Made by a program: the position numbers and the translations under genes | Origin: Phytohalomonas tamaricis | GTDB lineage: Bacteria > Pseudomonadota > Gammaproteobacteria > Pseudomonadales > Halomonadaceae | Direction of reading: 5' to 3' | NCBI RefSeq assembly: GCF_003012345.1 | Contig: NZ_PVRV01000021.1 | Coordinates: 265,680-329,679, forward strand | DNA length: 64,000 bases | Notes under the pieces: generated by a model | Database searches by the model: none | What the model was told of the DNA's origin: nothing | The model's input: only the letters and a program-made list of their open reading frames with translations | Shown: positions 25,867-34,911 of the stretch, piece after piece | Numbering within the stretch: the stretch's first letter is position 1 | Layout of the letters: every line of letters starts with the position of its first letter

Positions 25867-26538
25867 ATGCGCATCCTTGTAGTTGAAGACGACCGAGTAC
25901 TCGGTAATGCCATCAGTCAGCGGATGCGCAAGGCCGGCCATGGCGTCGATCTGGCAATCAATGGTCTCCAAGCTCAAGAGATGCTCAATGCTCAGTCCTA
26001 CGATCTGATCATTCTCGATCTCAACCTACCCGGCCTGCCTGGCGATCAGCTCTTGCAGAGTCTGCGGCAGCGTCACTTAACGACTCCTGTATTAATTCTG
26101 ACGGCACGCAATCAGATACAGGACCGTATCCAATTGCTTGACCTCGGCGCAGATGATTACATGAGCAAGCCCTTCGACGGTGGTGAGCTTGAGGCGCGCT
26201 GCCGCGCCCTGCTCAGGCGTAGCCAAGGGCAGGCGCAGGACGAGATACATTATGGCAATCTCACGCTCGATCGCCGCACCTGTAGCGTTCAGATAGCGGG
26301 ACAACCGGTGGAGCTCAAGCAGCGGGAATACCGTTTGCTGGAGGTGTTTCTGGCTTACAGCGGCCAGTTGCTCAGCAAGGAGGCGCTGCTGGAACACCTT
26401 TACAGTTTCAATGAAGATCGGAGTCCCAACGCGATCGAGACCTACGTGGCGCGACTGCGCAAGGCGCTGATCAGCAGCGACCTGTCGATTCGCACCCTGC
26501 GTGGCCTCGGTTACATGCTGGAAAAACGGGATGACTAG
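25867..26538 (+). CDS. OmpR/TctD-type response regulator
   Basis: 223 residues from ATG 25867, seven bases after AAGGAG. The receiver domain (1-115) has MRILVVEDDRVLG, the phosphorylated Asp in YDLIILDLNLPGLPGD, Thr in LILTARN and Lys in YMSKPFDGGELEAR. The C-terminal winged helix (about 125-220) ends NAIETYVARLRKALISSDLS and IRTLRGLGYMLEK. It overlaps the kinase gene by 8 bp. Such regulators next to TTT transporters (as tctD) switch on the transporter when the substrate is present, which fits the genes downstream. Confidence 0.92.
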   Translation: MRILVVEDDRVLGNAISQRMRKAGHGVDLAINGLQAQEMLNAQSYDLIILDLNLPGLPGDQLLQSLRQRHLTTPVLILTARNQIQDRIQLLDLGADDYMSKPFDGGELEARCRALLRRSQGQAQDEIHYGNLTLDRRTCSVQIAGQPVELKQREYRLLEVFLAYSGQLLSKEALLEHLYSFNEDRSPNAIETYVARLRKALISSDLSIRTLRGLGYMLEKRDD

Positions 26539-27952
26539 CCCACTCATATCTATCCGGCGCCAGCTGCTTTATTTATCACTGCTGTTGTTGCTCGGCAGCG
26601 GGCTGGCAGCTTACTGGGGCGCCAAGGCCTACGGTGAACGTGCAGCACGCATCTCATTCGATCAATTGATGCTCGGCTCGGTGCTGCAAATGGCGGAGAG
26701 CATCAGTCTGGCTGACGGCGACATTGTCATCGACCTGCCCCGATCTGCCTTTGAGATACTGGCAATGGCACGCAATGACCGCGCGTTTTACGGCATCTTC
26801 GGCCCCGACCACCAACGCCTGACCGGCTATGACGATATCCCACAACCTCCGCTGGATGCCGTGCGCACCTCAGCCAACCCGGATACGCCAGTACAGTATT
26901 ACTACTACGCTACCTACCGTGGCGAACGGGTGCGGTTTCTGGCCATTCACAAACAGCTGATTGAGGATGATCGTGCTACCGAAGTAACGATTATTGTTGG
27001 CCAGACCCTTGCAGCGCGCCAAGCATTGGCTGACGAGATCAGCCTGCTGGTACTCCAGTATGTGATCGCATTTTTCTGCGTCGCCCTGCTGCTGCTGGTA
27101 TTCGGCATTCGCAAGATTCTCAAGCCGCTGCACACCTTGGAACTGGCGATCGCTGCACGCTCGCCGGTCGATGTTCAGCCGTTGGCAGTAGCCGTGCCGA
27201 AGGAAATCAAGCCACTGGTGGATACTATCAACCACTACATGGCGCAGCTGGATAGTACCCTCAGCCGACTGGACAAGTTCACCGCCGAAGCTGCCCATCA
27301 AATGCGCACGCCGCTCGCCGGCCTGAAATTGCAGGCGGAAAATGCCTTGGAGGAAACCGAACCCGGTATACGCCAGCAGCAGTTACAACAGATACTGGAA
27401 AGTGCCAACCTGCTCGCCAATACCGTCAACCAGCTACTGAACCAGGCCACACTTGCCCACCGCTTCCAGAGCGAGACCCCACAATGGCTGTCTCTCGATC
27501 GACTGGTCCAGGAGAGCTGCCGTGAGCTGGTGGTCTGGGCCTTGAATCAGGAAGTTGAGATCGCCTACCTGAGCGAGCTGCAGGTGCGTCTGAAAGGCGA
27601 TGACTTTGCGCTCAAGCAGATGCTGCGCAACCTGATCGAGAATGCTGTCAAATACAGCCCGCCCGGCGGAACCGTGGAGGTTGATATCCATCTTGATGAG
27701 CAGGCATTCCCCGCTCGAGTCGTGCTGCAGATCCGTGACCAGGGCACGGGCATTCCCGATGAGGAGAAGGAGCAGGTATTCGAACGCTTCTACCGAGCTC
27801 AGGACAACCTCCATCCCGGTGTCGGTATCGGTCTGGCCATGGCCCGGGAGGTAGCGGAACATCATCATGCCCACCTGCGCCTAAAAGACAATGAGCCGCA
27901 GGGGCTGATCGTCGAGGTAGTCTTTCCGTACCCACGGGAGACGACGATATGA
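26531..27952 (+). CDS. TctE/QseC-type membrane sensor histidine kinase
   Basis: 473 residues. The start is ATG 26531, which overlaps the end of the regulator gene. The first membrane helix is about 8-30, a periplasmic domain of about 130 residues follows, then a second helix around VLQYVIAFFCVALLLLVFGI. The H box is AEAAHQMRTPLAGLKLQ, N box RNLIENAVKYSPPGG, G1 IRDQGTGIPDEEKEQVFERF and G2 GVGIGLAMAREVAEHH. All residues for autophosphorylation are in place. It ends with ATGA shared with the next gene, a periplasmic binding protein, suggesting the three act as one sensing unit. Confidence 0.92.
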   Translation: MTSPLISIRRQLLYLSLLLLLGSGLAAYWGAKAYGERAARISFDQLMLGSVLQMAESISLADGDIVIDLPRSAFEILAMARNDRAFYGIFGPDHQRLTGYDDIPQPPLDAVRTSANPDTPVQYYYYATYRGERVRFLAIHKQLIEDDRATEVTIIVGQTLAARQALADEISLLVLQYVIAFFCVALLLLVFGIRKILKPLHTLELAIAARSPVDVQPLAVAVPKEIKPLVDTINHYMAQLDSTLSRLDKFTAEAAHQMRTPLAGLKLQAENALEETEPGIRQQQLQQILESANLLANTVNQLLNQATLAHRFQSETPQWLSLDRLVQESCRELVVWALNQEVEIAYLSELQVRLKGDDFALKQMLRNLIENAVKYSPPGGTVEVDIHLDEQAFPARVVLQIRDQGTGIPDEEKEQVFERFYRAQDNLHPGVGIGLAMAREVAEHHHAHLRLKDNEPQGLIVEVVFPYPRETTI

Positions 27953-29028
27953 AGCATCTGATCTTCGTGCTGACATTCGCCTGGCTACTCGTTACTCATG
28001 GCGCTCGGGCTGCCGAGCACTACCACTATCCGGCACGAAACGGTGCAGCTATGACAGCGCGCACGCTGATTATTCACGGCGCTGCCGACCATCCTGCCAT
28101 GGTGCCGTTGTTCGAGGCCTTCCAAAAGCGCCACCCTGAGATCGAGATCCGCTACGCCGAGTTCAGCACGCGTGCTCTGTACCGTCACTTTCTCGACAGC
28201 TATCCTCAATCTGCAGACCTGATCATGAGCCCGGCGATGGACCTGCAGATTAAGCTAGTCAACGACGGCTACGCCCTGTCCTACGTGTCGGACCAGACCG
28301 AGGCACTGCCGGACTGGGCGAAATGGCGCAACGAGGTGTTCGGCTTTACCTATGAGCCGATCACGATTGCGCTTAATACCCAGGTGCTGCAGGGTGAGCC
28401 TCTACCGCAGAGCCGCAGCCAGCTGCTCGACCTGATCCGTACCTTTGATCAGCGTTTCACCGGCAAGATCGGTATGCTCGATATCGAAACCGTTGGTATG
28501 GGGTATCTGACCTGGACTCACGACAGCCAGCAGTCGCGTACCTACGGTCGCCTGCTTGAAGTGTTCGGCTCGCAGCAGGCACGGCTCTATCCCAACAGCA
28601 CGTCACTGCTCCAGGCGCTGGACAGCGGTGAGGTGATGGTGGCGTATAACGTGCTCGGCTCCTATGCCAGCGCCTGGGCACTGCGCAATCCGGATCTCGC
28701 TGTCATTCTGCCGACCGATTACACCTCGGTGATCATGCGCAGCGCTTTCATTCCCAAGGAGGCGCCGCACAAGAAAGAGGCCCAGCTGTTTCTGGACTTT
28801 CTGCTATCGACACGGGGACAGCAGATCCTGGCCAACGAGTCCAGCCTCAACCCGGTCGATGAGCGGGTGACTGGCCCGCACTCAATCTCACATCTTCGCC
28901 GCTCGACTCAGAGCCCGCTACGACCGATTCCGTTTGGGCTGGAGTTGCTGCTGCAGACCGATGATGCCAAACGCCAACTACTGCTTCACGAATGGTTCGA
29001 ATCCATCGAGTCCTCTCTCGCCGACTGA
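27949..29028 (+). CDS. Periplasmic solute-binding protein coupled to the two-component system
   Basis: 359 residues with a signal peptide MKHLIFVLTFAWLLVTHGAR and cleavage near RAA. The mature part resembles ABC-type iron/2-aminoethylphosphonate binding proteins: PLFEAFQKRHPEIEIRYAEF, then PQSADLIMSPAMDLQIKLVN, then KEAQLFLDFLLSTRGQQILA. No ABC permease or ATPase gene is nearby. Its start overlaps the kinase stop (ATGA), so it is translated with the kinase. The likely role is as an extracytoplasmic co-sensor that presents ligand to the kinase, as in other three-component arrangements; this is inference from position. Confidence 0.8.
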   Translation: MKHLIFVLTFAWLLVTHGARAAEHYHYPARNGAAMTARTLIIHGAADHPAMVPLFEAFQKRHPEIEIRYAEFSTRALYRHFLDSYPQSADLIMSPAMDLQIKLVNDGYALSYVSDQTEALPDWAKWRNEVFGFTYEPITIALNTQVLQGEPLPQSRSQLLDLIRTFDQRFTGKIGMLDIETVGMGYLTWTHDSQQSRTYGRLLEVFGSQQARLYPNSTSLLQALDSGEVMVAYNVLGSYASAWALRNPDLAVILPTDYTSVIMRSAFIPKEAPHKKEAQLFLDFLLSTRGQQILANESSLNPVDERVTGPHSISHLRRSTQSPLRPIPFGLELLLQTDDAKRQLLLHEWFESIESSLAD

Positions 29029-29175
29029 CCTCGGCTGATATCTTCCTACGCCTAAAGTTGCAGCCATCAGTATGCCCTGTGACAGGTGCCTGCAAGGTTC
29101 GCCCCGTAGATTAGCTCCCGAGCCTGTCTCACCGGCTCCCTTGCTTCAGTACAGAGTCTCTACGAGGAAATTCAG

Positions 29176-30255
29176 ATGAAAAAAATAATAGTGGGAATCG
29201 CCGCCTCACTGACGCTGGGCTTCGGTCTGGGCACGTCCCAAAGTACCTTGGCGGCCGACTTCAGCGGCGAGCGTATCGAGTGGATTGTGCCGTTCAAGGA
29301 AGGTGGCGGCACGGATACTTGGGCCCGCTTCTTTTCACCTTTGATCTCCGAGACCCTGCCCGGCCAACCGACGATCGTGATAAAAAATGTCCCCGGCGGT
29401 GGTTCGATCAACGGCGCCAACCAGTTCGATGCCCGTGGGGATAACAACGGCCTGGATGTGTTCGGCTCGACAGCTTCCACGCTGTTCTACTCGATGCTGG
29501 GGGATAAGCGCGCCCGCTATCAGCCCAGAGACTGGATTCCGGTTTTCGCCACTCCCACCGGCGGTGTGCTCTACCTCTCACCCGACCTAGGCGTCAACTC
29601 TGCAGCTGAACTGGTTAAGCTGCAGGATCAGGAACTGACCTTCCCAAGCCTGGGACCAACCTCGCTCGATTTGGTGCCATTGCTTGCCATGGAAATGCTG
29701 GGCCTGAAGATCAAACCGGTATTCGGCATGGATCGCTCTGCTGGACGGCTGGCGTTCGAGCGCGGCGAAGTGAACGTGGATTACCAGACCTCCGCCCCTT
29801 ATATCAAGAAGGTGACGCCGCTGGTCGAGGAAGGCAAGGCAGTCCCCATCATGTCCTGGGGGATACTGGGCGAAGACGGCACCATGCAACGCGACCCGTC
29901 CTTCCCGGACCTGCCCCACTTCGCCGAAGTCTATGAAATGATCCACGGCGAGAAGCCGGACAGCCAAGCGTATAACATCTGGAAAACGTTCTTCGTGGCC
30001 GGATTCGCCGCGCAGAAAATCATGTTCCTTCAAGAGGGTACACCGCAGGAGATCGTGGACACCTACCGCCAGGCTGCGATCGAGGTTGCCAAGCAACCCG
30101 GTTTCAAGGAGAAGGCCAGCATCGCAATTGGCGACTATGACCAGATCCTCGGCAAGAACGTCGATACCGCGTTCAAGATGATCTTTAGCCTGTCGGATGA
30201 AGATACCCAGTGGATTCAACATTGGCTGAACGAGAGATACGGCGTCAGGTTCTAA
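29176..30255 (+). CDS. tctC: TTT system 2: periplasmic substrate-binding protein (TctC family)
   Basis: 359 residues. The signal peptide runs MKKIIVGIAASLTLGFGLG to about TLAA. Then come the family features: ERIEWIVPFKEGGGTDTWAR and VIKNVPGGGSINGANQFDAR. It diverges strongly from system 1 and is longer, with extra sequence around EVYEMIHGEKPDSQAYNIWK, so the ligand probably differs. GAGGAAATTCAG precedes the ATG. It follows the sensing genes by 147 bp, a likely regulated promoter site, and is followed by the fused permease. Confidence 0.88.
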   Translation: MKKIIVGIAASLTLGFGLGTSQSTLAADFSGERIEWIVPFKEGGGTDTWARFFSPLISETLPGQPTIVIKNVPGGGSINGANQFDARGDNNGLDVFGSTASTLFYSMLGDKRARYQPRDWIPVFATPTGGVLYLSPDLGVNSAAELVKLQDQELTFPSLGPTSLDLVPLLAMEMLGLKIKPVFGMDRSAGRLAFERGEVNVDYQTSAPYIKKVTPLVEEGKAVPIMSWGILGEDGTMQRDPSFPDLPHFAEVYEMIHGEKPDSQAYNIWKTFFVAGFAAQKIMFLQEGTPQEIVDTYRQAAIEVAKQPGFKEKASIAIGDYDQILGKNVDTAFKMIFSLSDEDTQWIQHWLNERYGVRF

Positions 30256-30337
30256 CCCGCCTGCTCTGACCCCGAAATGATAGCGGCGCCGCCTCTCAGG
30301 GCGCCGCTGCCCTCCCTCGTCCACTTAGGTATTGTCG

Positions 30338-32332
30338 ATGCTCGACGTCATGTTCGCTGCTCTGGGCTCGCTGGTCTCGGGGCCTCATCTTTTGTATCTC
30401 GGCCTCGGTGTGCTGCTGGGGCTGTGTATCGGCATTTTCCCCGGCCTCGGCGGGATTGCCGGCCTCTCGCTGCTGTTGCCATTCATCTACGGCATGGACA
30501 CCATTTCGGGCCTGGCGATGCTGATAGGCTTGGTCGCGGTCATTCCCACCTCCGATACGTTCACTTCCGTGCTGATGGGCATTCCCGGCTCGAGCGGTTC
30601 CCAGGCCACGGTATTAGATGGTTTTCCGCTGGCGAAGAAGGGCCAGGCGGCACGGGCCCTGTCGGCGGCATTTTCTGCGTCACTGTTCGGTGGTCTGTTC
30701 GGCGCCGCGGTGCTGACGTTATTCGTACTGATCGCACGTCCGATCATCCTTGCCTTCGGTTCGGCGGAACTGTTCATGCTGACGCTGCTCGGCCTCAGCA
30801 TGGTCGGCGGACTGGCGGGTAACAGTCTGATCAAGGGACTCTGTGCCTGCGGCTTGGGGCTGCTGTTCGGCACCATGGGCGGCGCGCCAGCAACGGGGGA
30901 ATTCCGGCTGTCGTTCGGTATCGATTACTTGATGGACGGCATACCGCTTGTAGTAATGGGCCTGGGCATCTTCGCGATCCCCGAAATTATTGACCTGTTA
31001 CGCCGTAACACGGCCATCGCCGAGGCCTCGACACTGGGCGGCGGCTGGGTCGCCGGGGTGCGTGACTTATTTCAACATAAATGGCTGGCGCTACGCTGCG
31101 CGGTCATTGGTTGCATCGTCGGGGCCTTACCGGGTCTCGGAGGTAGCGTGGTGGACTGGATCGCTTACGGGCACGCGATGCAGACGACCAAGTCTAAGGA
31201 AAATTTCGGTAAGGGCGAGATTCGCGGGGTGATCGCACCAGAGGCCTCCAACAACGCCAAGGAAGGCGGCGCGCTGATCCCGACTCTGCTGTTCGGCATT
31301 CCCGGCTCGGGCAGTATGGCGGTATTTCTTGGCGGCATGATCCTGATCGGTCTCGAACCCGGCCCGAACATGGTCGGCAGCAACCTGGATGTGACCTATA
31401 CCATCATCTGGTCACTGGCGTTGGCCAACGTACTCGGCGCTGGCGCCTGCCTGCTGCTGTCACGCTGGGTCGCTCGCCTGACGACCATCCCCTATACGCT
31501 GATGGCACCGTTCATGATCATGGTGATCTGCTTTGCTGCCTTCCAAGCCACGCGCAACCTGGGTGACCTAGTAGCACTCCTCGGCGTGGGCGTGCTGGGG
31601 ATTCTTCTCAAGCGGTTCGGCTGGCCGCGACCTGCATTTCTGATCGGCTTCGTGCTCGCCTCAGGCATGGAGAATTACCTTTACCAGGCCGTACAGTTTG
31701 ATGGCTGGTCGTTCCTGACCAAACCGGGCGTGCTGATCATTGCGGCGTTACTCGTTGTGTCGGTCTTTTTTGCCGGGCGTCATGTTGCCCGCATGTCGCG
31801 CCAGATCGGGCCGCAAGCAGAAGATGTCGTTGCGAAGCCGAGCCTGTCTGACATGCTGCCGCAAATCCTCTTCACCTGTGTGATGGGGGCAGTGTTTGCG
31901 TACGGCCTGTATGACGCCTTTCAGGTCATGTACCTGTCTCGTGTGTTCCCGGCCAGTATCAGCATCGTCATGCTGACGCTTATCGGTATCATGCTGTACC
32001 GCCAGCTGCGCTGCCGTGCCGGTGATCCGATCAATCAAGATGCCGAGCGCAACGGGGAGAATGCCGCCCTGCCAGTGGGTTTTTACCACTATATCCTGTG
32101 GTTCGCGGGACTGATCCTCGGCTGTTATTTAGTAGGCTATGTGATTGCCATGACGCTGTTCTTCGTCGTCTTTCTGCTGTTGAAAGCGCGGGCATCACTG
32201 CTCCGGACCTCCGTGCTTACCGCCTGTGGCATGGGCTTCATGATCATATTGTCCCATGTAATGGTGCTGGATCTGCCCACAGGGCTATTACAGCAGGCCG
32301 TCAGCCTGCCCTGGCCGCTGGATAACGGATAA
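30338..32332 (+). CDS. tctA: TTT system 2: fused TctA-TctB permease
   Basis: 664 residues from ATG 30338; an in-frame TTG two codons earlier is less likely. Residues 1 to about 500 are TctA: GLCIGIFPGLGGIAGLSLLL, then LMGIPGSSGSQATVLDGFPL, then VGALPGLGGSVVDWIAYGHA, then APEASNNAKEGGALIPTLLF. After a hydrophilic join near GPQAEDVVAKPSLSD comes a TctB-like domain of about 150 residues with four helices, ending MIILSHVMVLDLPTG. System 1 has these as separate genes. Fusion fixes the subunit ratio and explains why no separate tctB is found here. Confidence 0.9.
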   Translation: MLDVMFAALGSLVSGPHLLYLGLGVLLGLCIGIFPGLGGIAGLSLLLPFIYGMDTISGLAMLIGLVAVIPTSDTFTSVLMGIPGSSGSQATVLDGFPLAKKGQAARALSAAFSASLFGGLFGAAVLTLFVLIARPIILAFGSAELFMLTLLGLSMVGGLAGNSLIKGLCACGLGLLFGTMGGAPATGEFRLSFGIDYLMDGIPLVVMGLGIFAIPEIIDLLRRNTAIAEASTLGGGWVAGVRDLFQHKWLALRCAVIGCIVGALPGLGGSVVDWIAYGHAMQTTKSKENFGKGEIRGVIAPEASNNAKEGGALIPTLLFGIPGSGSMAVFLGGMILIGLEPGPNMVGSNLDVTYTIIWSLALANVLGAGACLLLSRWVARLTTIPYTLMAPFMIMVICFAAFQATRNLGDLVALLGVGVLGILLKRFGWPRPAFLIGFVLASGMENYLYQAVQFDGWSFLTKPGVLIIAALLVVSVFFAGRHVARMSRQIGPQAEDVVAKPSLSDMLPQILFTCVMGAVFAYGLYDAFQVMYLSRVFPASISIVMLTLIGIMLYRQLRCRAGDPINQDAERNGENAALPVGFYHYILWFAGLILGCYLVGYVIAMTLFFVVFLLLKARASLLRTSVLTACGMGFMIILSHVMVLDLPTGLLQQAVSLPWPLDNG

Positions 32333-32416
32333 CCCGGTAGGGGCCCCCAGCAGCACAGGGGCCAGCCCCGCACGGCGCAATCTGGACACACTCGTTCTGC
32401 TTTCACCGAGGTAGAC

Positions 32417-33169
32417 ATGCCTGAATACTTATTTAACGGGCTCTCACCCTTTATCTTCCTGCTGCTGGTCGGGATGGCTTGCCTGACATCCCTGCTGACG
32501 GCCAGCCTTGGCGCCGGCGGCGGTATCATGTTGCTGGGCGTCATGGCTCAGATTGTTCCTCCCCAGATGATCATCCCCCTGCACGGCGTGGTTCAATTGG
32601 GTTCCAATGCTGGCCGTGCTGGCATGCTGTTCAAGCATGTCGACTGGACGCTGATCCTATCGTTCCTGCCGGGCGCCATCGTGGGCTCCATTCTGGGTAG
32701 TTTCGTCCTCGTATCCTTGCCCCCGGCGGTCATGTACCTGAGCATCGCCGCGTTTATTCTTTATCTGTGCTGGGGCCCCCCTCTGCCCAGTATGGTGCTT
32801 GGACGCTGGGGACCGACACTAGTTGGCGTCGTCACCACCTTTCTTACCCTGTTTGTGGGCGCAACCGGCCCGCTGATTGGTGCGTTCCTGAAGCAGATCT
32901 ACCATGACCGCTTCCGCACCGTGGCTACTTTCGCCTCAGTCATGAGTATGCAGCATGTCTGCAAGATCGTCGTATTCAACCACGCCGGATTCGACCTGTG
33001 GCCATGGATTCCCTTGATAGTAGCGATGATTGTCAGCGGCGCCATCGGCACCTGGATTGGCTTGCGAGTACTCAAGCGTGTGCCTGACAGGCACTTTGGC
33101 AAGATATTCAACTGGATTCTGACGCTGCTCGCTCTGCGCCTGATCTGGCAGGCAATCGGAACGCTGTGA
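32417..33169 (+). CDS. TSUP family membrane transporter (TauE/SafE type)
   Basis: 250 residues with eight predicted helices. The N-terminal half has FLLLVGMACLTSLLTASLGA followed by GGGIMLLGVMAQIVPPQ, the glycine-rich TSUP loop. The second half repeats the pattern with LVGVVTTFLTLFVGATGPLI. TSUP proteins move sulfonates, sulfite or other small organic anions, usually outward. It is 84 bp downstream of the TTT 2 permease, on the same strand, and is the last gene of the block. It may export a by-product such as sulfite, which would fit a sulfonated substrate for TTT 2; this is a guess. Confidence 0.85.
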   Translation: MPEYLFNGLSPFIFLLLVGMACLTSLLTASLGAGGGIMLLGVMAQIVPPQMIIPLHGVVQLGSNAGRAGMLFKHVDWTLILSFLPGAIVGSILGSFVLVSLPPAVMYLSIAAFILYLCWGPPLPSMVLGRWGPTLVGVVTTFLTLFVGATGPLIGAFLKQIYHDRFRTVATFASVMSMQHVCKIVVFNHAGFDLWPWIPLIVAMIVSGAIGTWIGLRVLKRVPDRHFGKIFNWILTLLALRLIWQAIGTL

Positions 33170-33175
33170 AGGTCA

Positions 33176-33228
33176 TGACTCTCTCCTTCTTATAAGAACT
33201 CAATGCTGTACCATTCTGGAGAGAGTCA
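33176..33228. repeat. Perfect 11-bp inverted repeat after the TSUP gene
   Basis: TGACTCTCTCC and GGAGAGAGTCA are exact complements separated by 31 bp. The first arm starts 6 bp past the TSUP stop. There is no T tract. It may be a 3'-end structure or a site left by a small mobile element. Confidence 0.6.
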
Positions 33229-33486
33229 CTTTACCCATGCTAATCAAGCTAGCTACGCCCTGCGCCCCCGGAATCGTTGCCGTCACAGACACCGCTGAAG
33301 ACGATCGCACCAATACCTGACCCTCAGCAATGATGAGAGCCCCCCCGGCGGAGGCGTCTTGCCGATGGCTTACCCCATCTACAGCTCAAGGATCAACAGT
33401 GTGGACGATTCGTAAGCCTCCTCTCCTCGGAACCAACCTCCAGGAGGAATCACATCAGTCTTTGCTATTAAAGTTGGCTGGCATGG
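33229..33486. other. Gap between the TTT 2 block and lldD
   Basis: About 260 bp between two convergent units. A 27-codon frame at 33237-33320 (MLIKLATPCAPGIVAVTD and so on) has no clear ribosome site and was not recognised. Confidence 0.5.
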
Positions 33487-34641
33487 TTAATCTTGGAGAG
33501 CTTTTACGGCCGAGGCTAGCGAGTCCGGTCCAATCTCAGCAATATAGTGTTTGCCGGTTAGTGTCATCGCCACACGCATCTCTTTCTCGATTAGTTCCAG
33601 CAGATGGGTAACGCCGGCTTCTCCTGCGGCTGCCAATGCAAATACCCAAGCGCGACCGAGCAGAACGGCGTCGGCACCCAGTGCAATCATGCGCACCACG
33701 TCTAGGCCGTTTCGTACACCAGAATCTGCTAGTATCGTCAGGTCCCTACCTACCGCATCGGCGATAACAGGCAAGGCACGTGCTGTAGACAGCACGCCAT
33801 CGAGTTGGCGACCTCCGTGGTTGGAGACGACGATGCCATCGGCTCCGAAGCGTACGGCATCGCGGGCGTCATCGGGGTCGAGAATGCCCTTGATAACTAT
33901 CGTGCCGTCCCAGAATTCGCGAATCCACTCCAGATCCCGCCATGCGACAGCGGGGTCGAAGTTCTTGGCCAGCCAGCCGATGTAGTCCTCAAGTCCTGTT
34001 GCTTGGCCTCTATAGTCTGAAATGTTACCCAGGTCGTGAGGGCGTCCATGAATCCCTACATCCCAGCTCCAGAAGGGATGGGTGATCGCCTGCAACATCC
34101 GCCGCTCAGCAGCGTATCGGCCACTCATGCCGGAATGCGCATCACGATAGCGTGCACCGGGTGTCGGCATATCTACCGTAAAAACTAGCGTTTTGACGCC
34201 TGCCGCCTTGGCCCGCTCCAACACATGCTGCATGAATCCTCGATCCTTCAGCACGTAGAGCTGAAACCACATAGGCCGGTCGATCGCCGAGGTGACTTCT
34301 GCGATGGGGCATACGGATACGGTCGAAAGCGTAAAGGGAATACCCTTTCTGGTTGCAGCTCTGGCAGCCTGTACCTCGCCTCTCCGGGCGTACATGCCGG
34401 CCAGCCCCACCGGGGCCAGGGCCACCGGCATCGACAAACGTTCGCCAAACAGCTCGGTGTCCAGAGACAGATTGGACGCATCTGTCAGCACGCGCTGACG
34501 CAGGGCTATATCGGCTAGATCATCAACGTTGCGCCTCAAAGTGTGCTCGGCATAGGAACCACCATCGGCGTAGTGAAAGAGAAAGGGGGGTAGTCGTCGC
34601 TTGGCGGCTAAACGATAGTCAGTAGACGCAGAAATAATCAT
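33487..34641 (-). CDS. lldD: FMN-dependent L-lactate dehydrogenase
   Basis: 384 residues of the alpha-hydroxyacid oxidase family. [19 protein letters not shown] opens the barrel, [20 protein letters not shown] binds FMN, and the active-site His and Arg lie in [35 protein letters not shown] and [19 protein letters not shown] complete the FMN phosphate site. Length and order match LldD. It oxidises L-lactate to pyruvate at the membrane with quinone as acceptor. It sits 270 bp downstream of aldA on the same strand, so it would take up the L-lactate made from rhamnose-derived L-lactaldehyde. Confidence 0.92.
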   Translation of the reverse strand: MIISASTDYRLAAKRRLPPFLFHYADGGSYAEHTLRRNVDDLADIALRQRVLTDASNLSLDTELFGERLSMPVALAPVGLAGMYARRGEVQAARAATRKGIPFTLSTVSVCPIAEVTSAIDRPMWFQLYVLKDRGFMQHVLERAKAAGVKTLVFTVDMPTPGARYRDAHSGMSGRYAAERRMLQAITHPFWSWDVGIHGRPHDLGNISDYRGQATGLEDYIGWLAKNFDPAVAWRDLEWIREFWDGTIVIKGILDPDDARDAVRFGADGIVVSNHGGRQLDGVLSTARALPVIADAVGRDLTILADSGVRNGLDVVRMIALGADAVLLGRAWVFALAAAGEAGVTHLLELIEKEMRVAMTLTGKHYIAEIGPDSLASAVKALQD

Positions 34642-34832
34642 GGTAATTCCTGTAAATACACAGCTTTAGACAGTACCGCTGCTTAATCTCATTGCGACCT
34701 CAAAGGTCAACACTCCCACAGTCTGGATAGCGTACCGATATCAACTTAAAGACGGTTTTTAGTTCACCTTCTTACGTACTGACTAAGAATTTTGAAACAG
34801 TGCCGTGGTATAGGCTGGCATCGTTGTTAGCG

Positions 34833-34859
34833 GCCGACGGCCATACTTTTGCCGTCGGC
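34833..34859 (-). terminator. Hairpin after aldA
   Basis: Perfect 9-bp stem GCCGACGGC/GCCGTCGGC with a 9-nt loop, 53 bp beyond the aldA stop on the - strand and before lldD. No T tract, so it may only attenuate. Confidence 0.45.
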
Positions 34860-34911
34860 ATATCAGAGATCATGTCATTTATAAGGTATTCTCTGAAGTG
34901 ATTTTCTCAGA

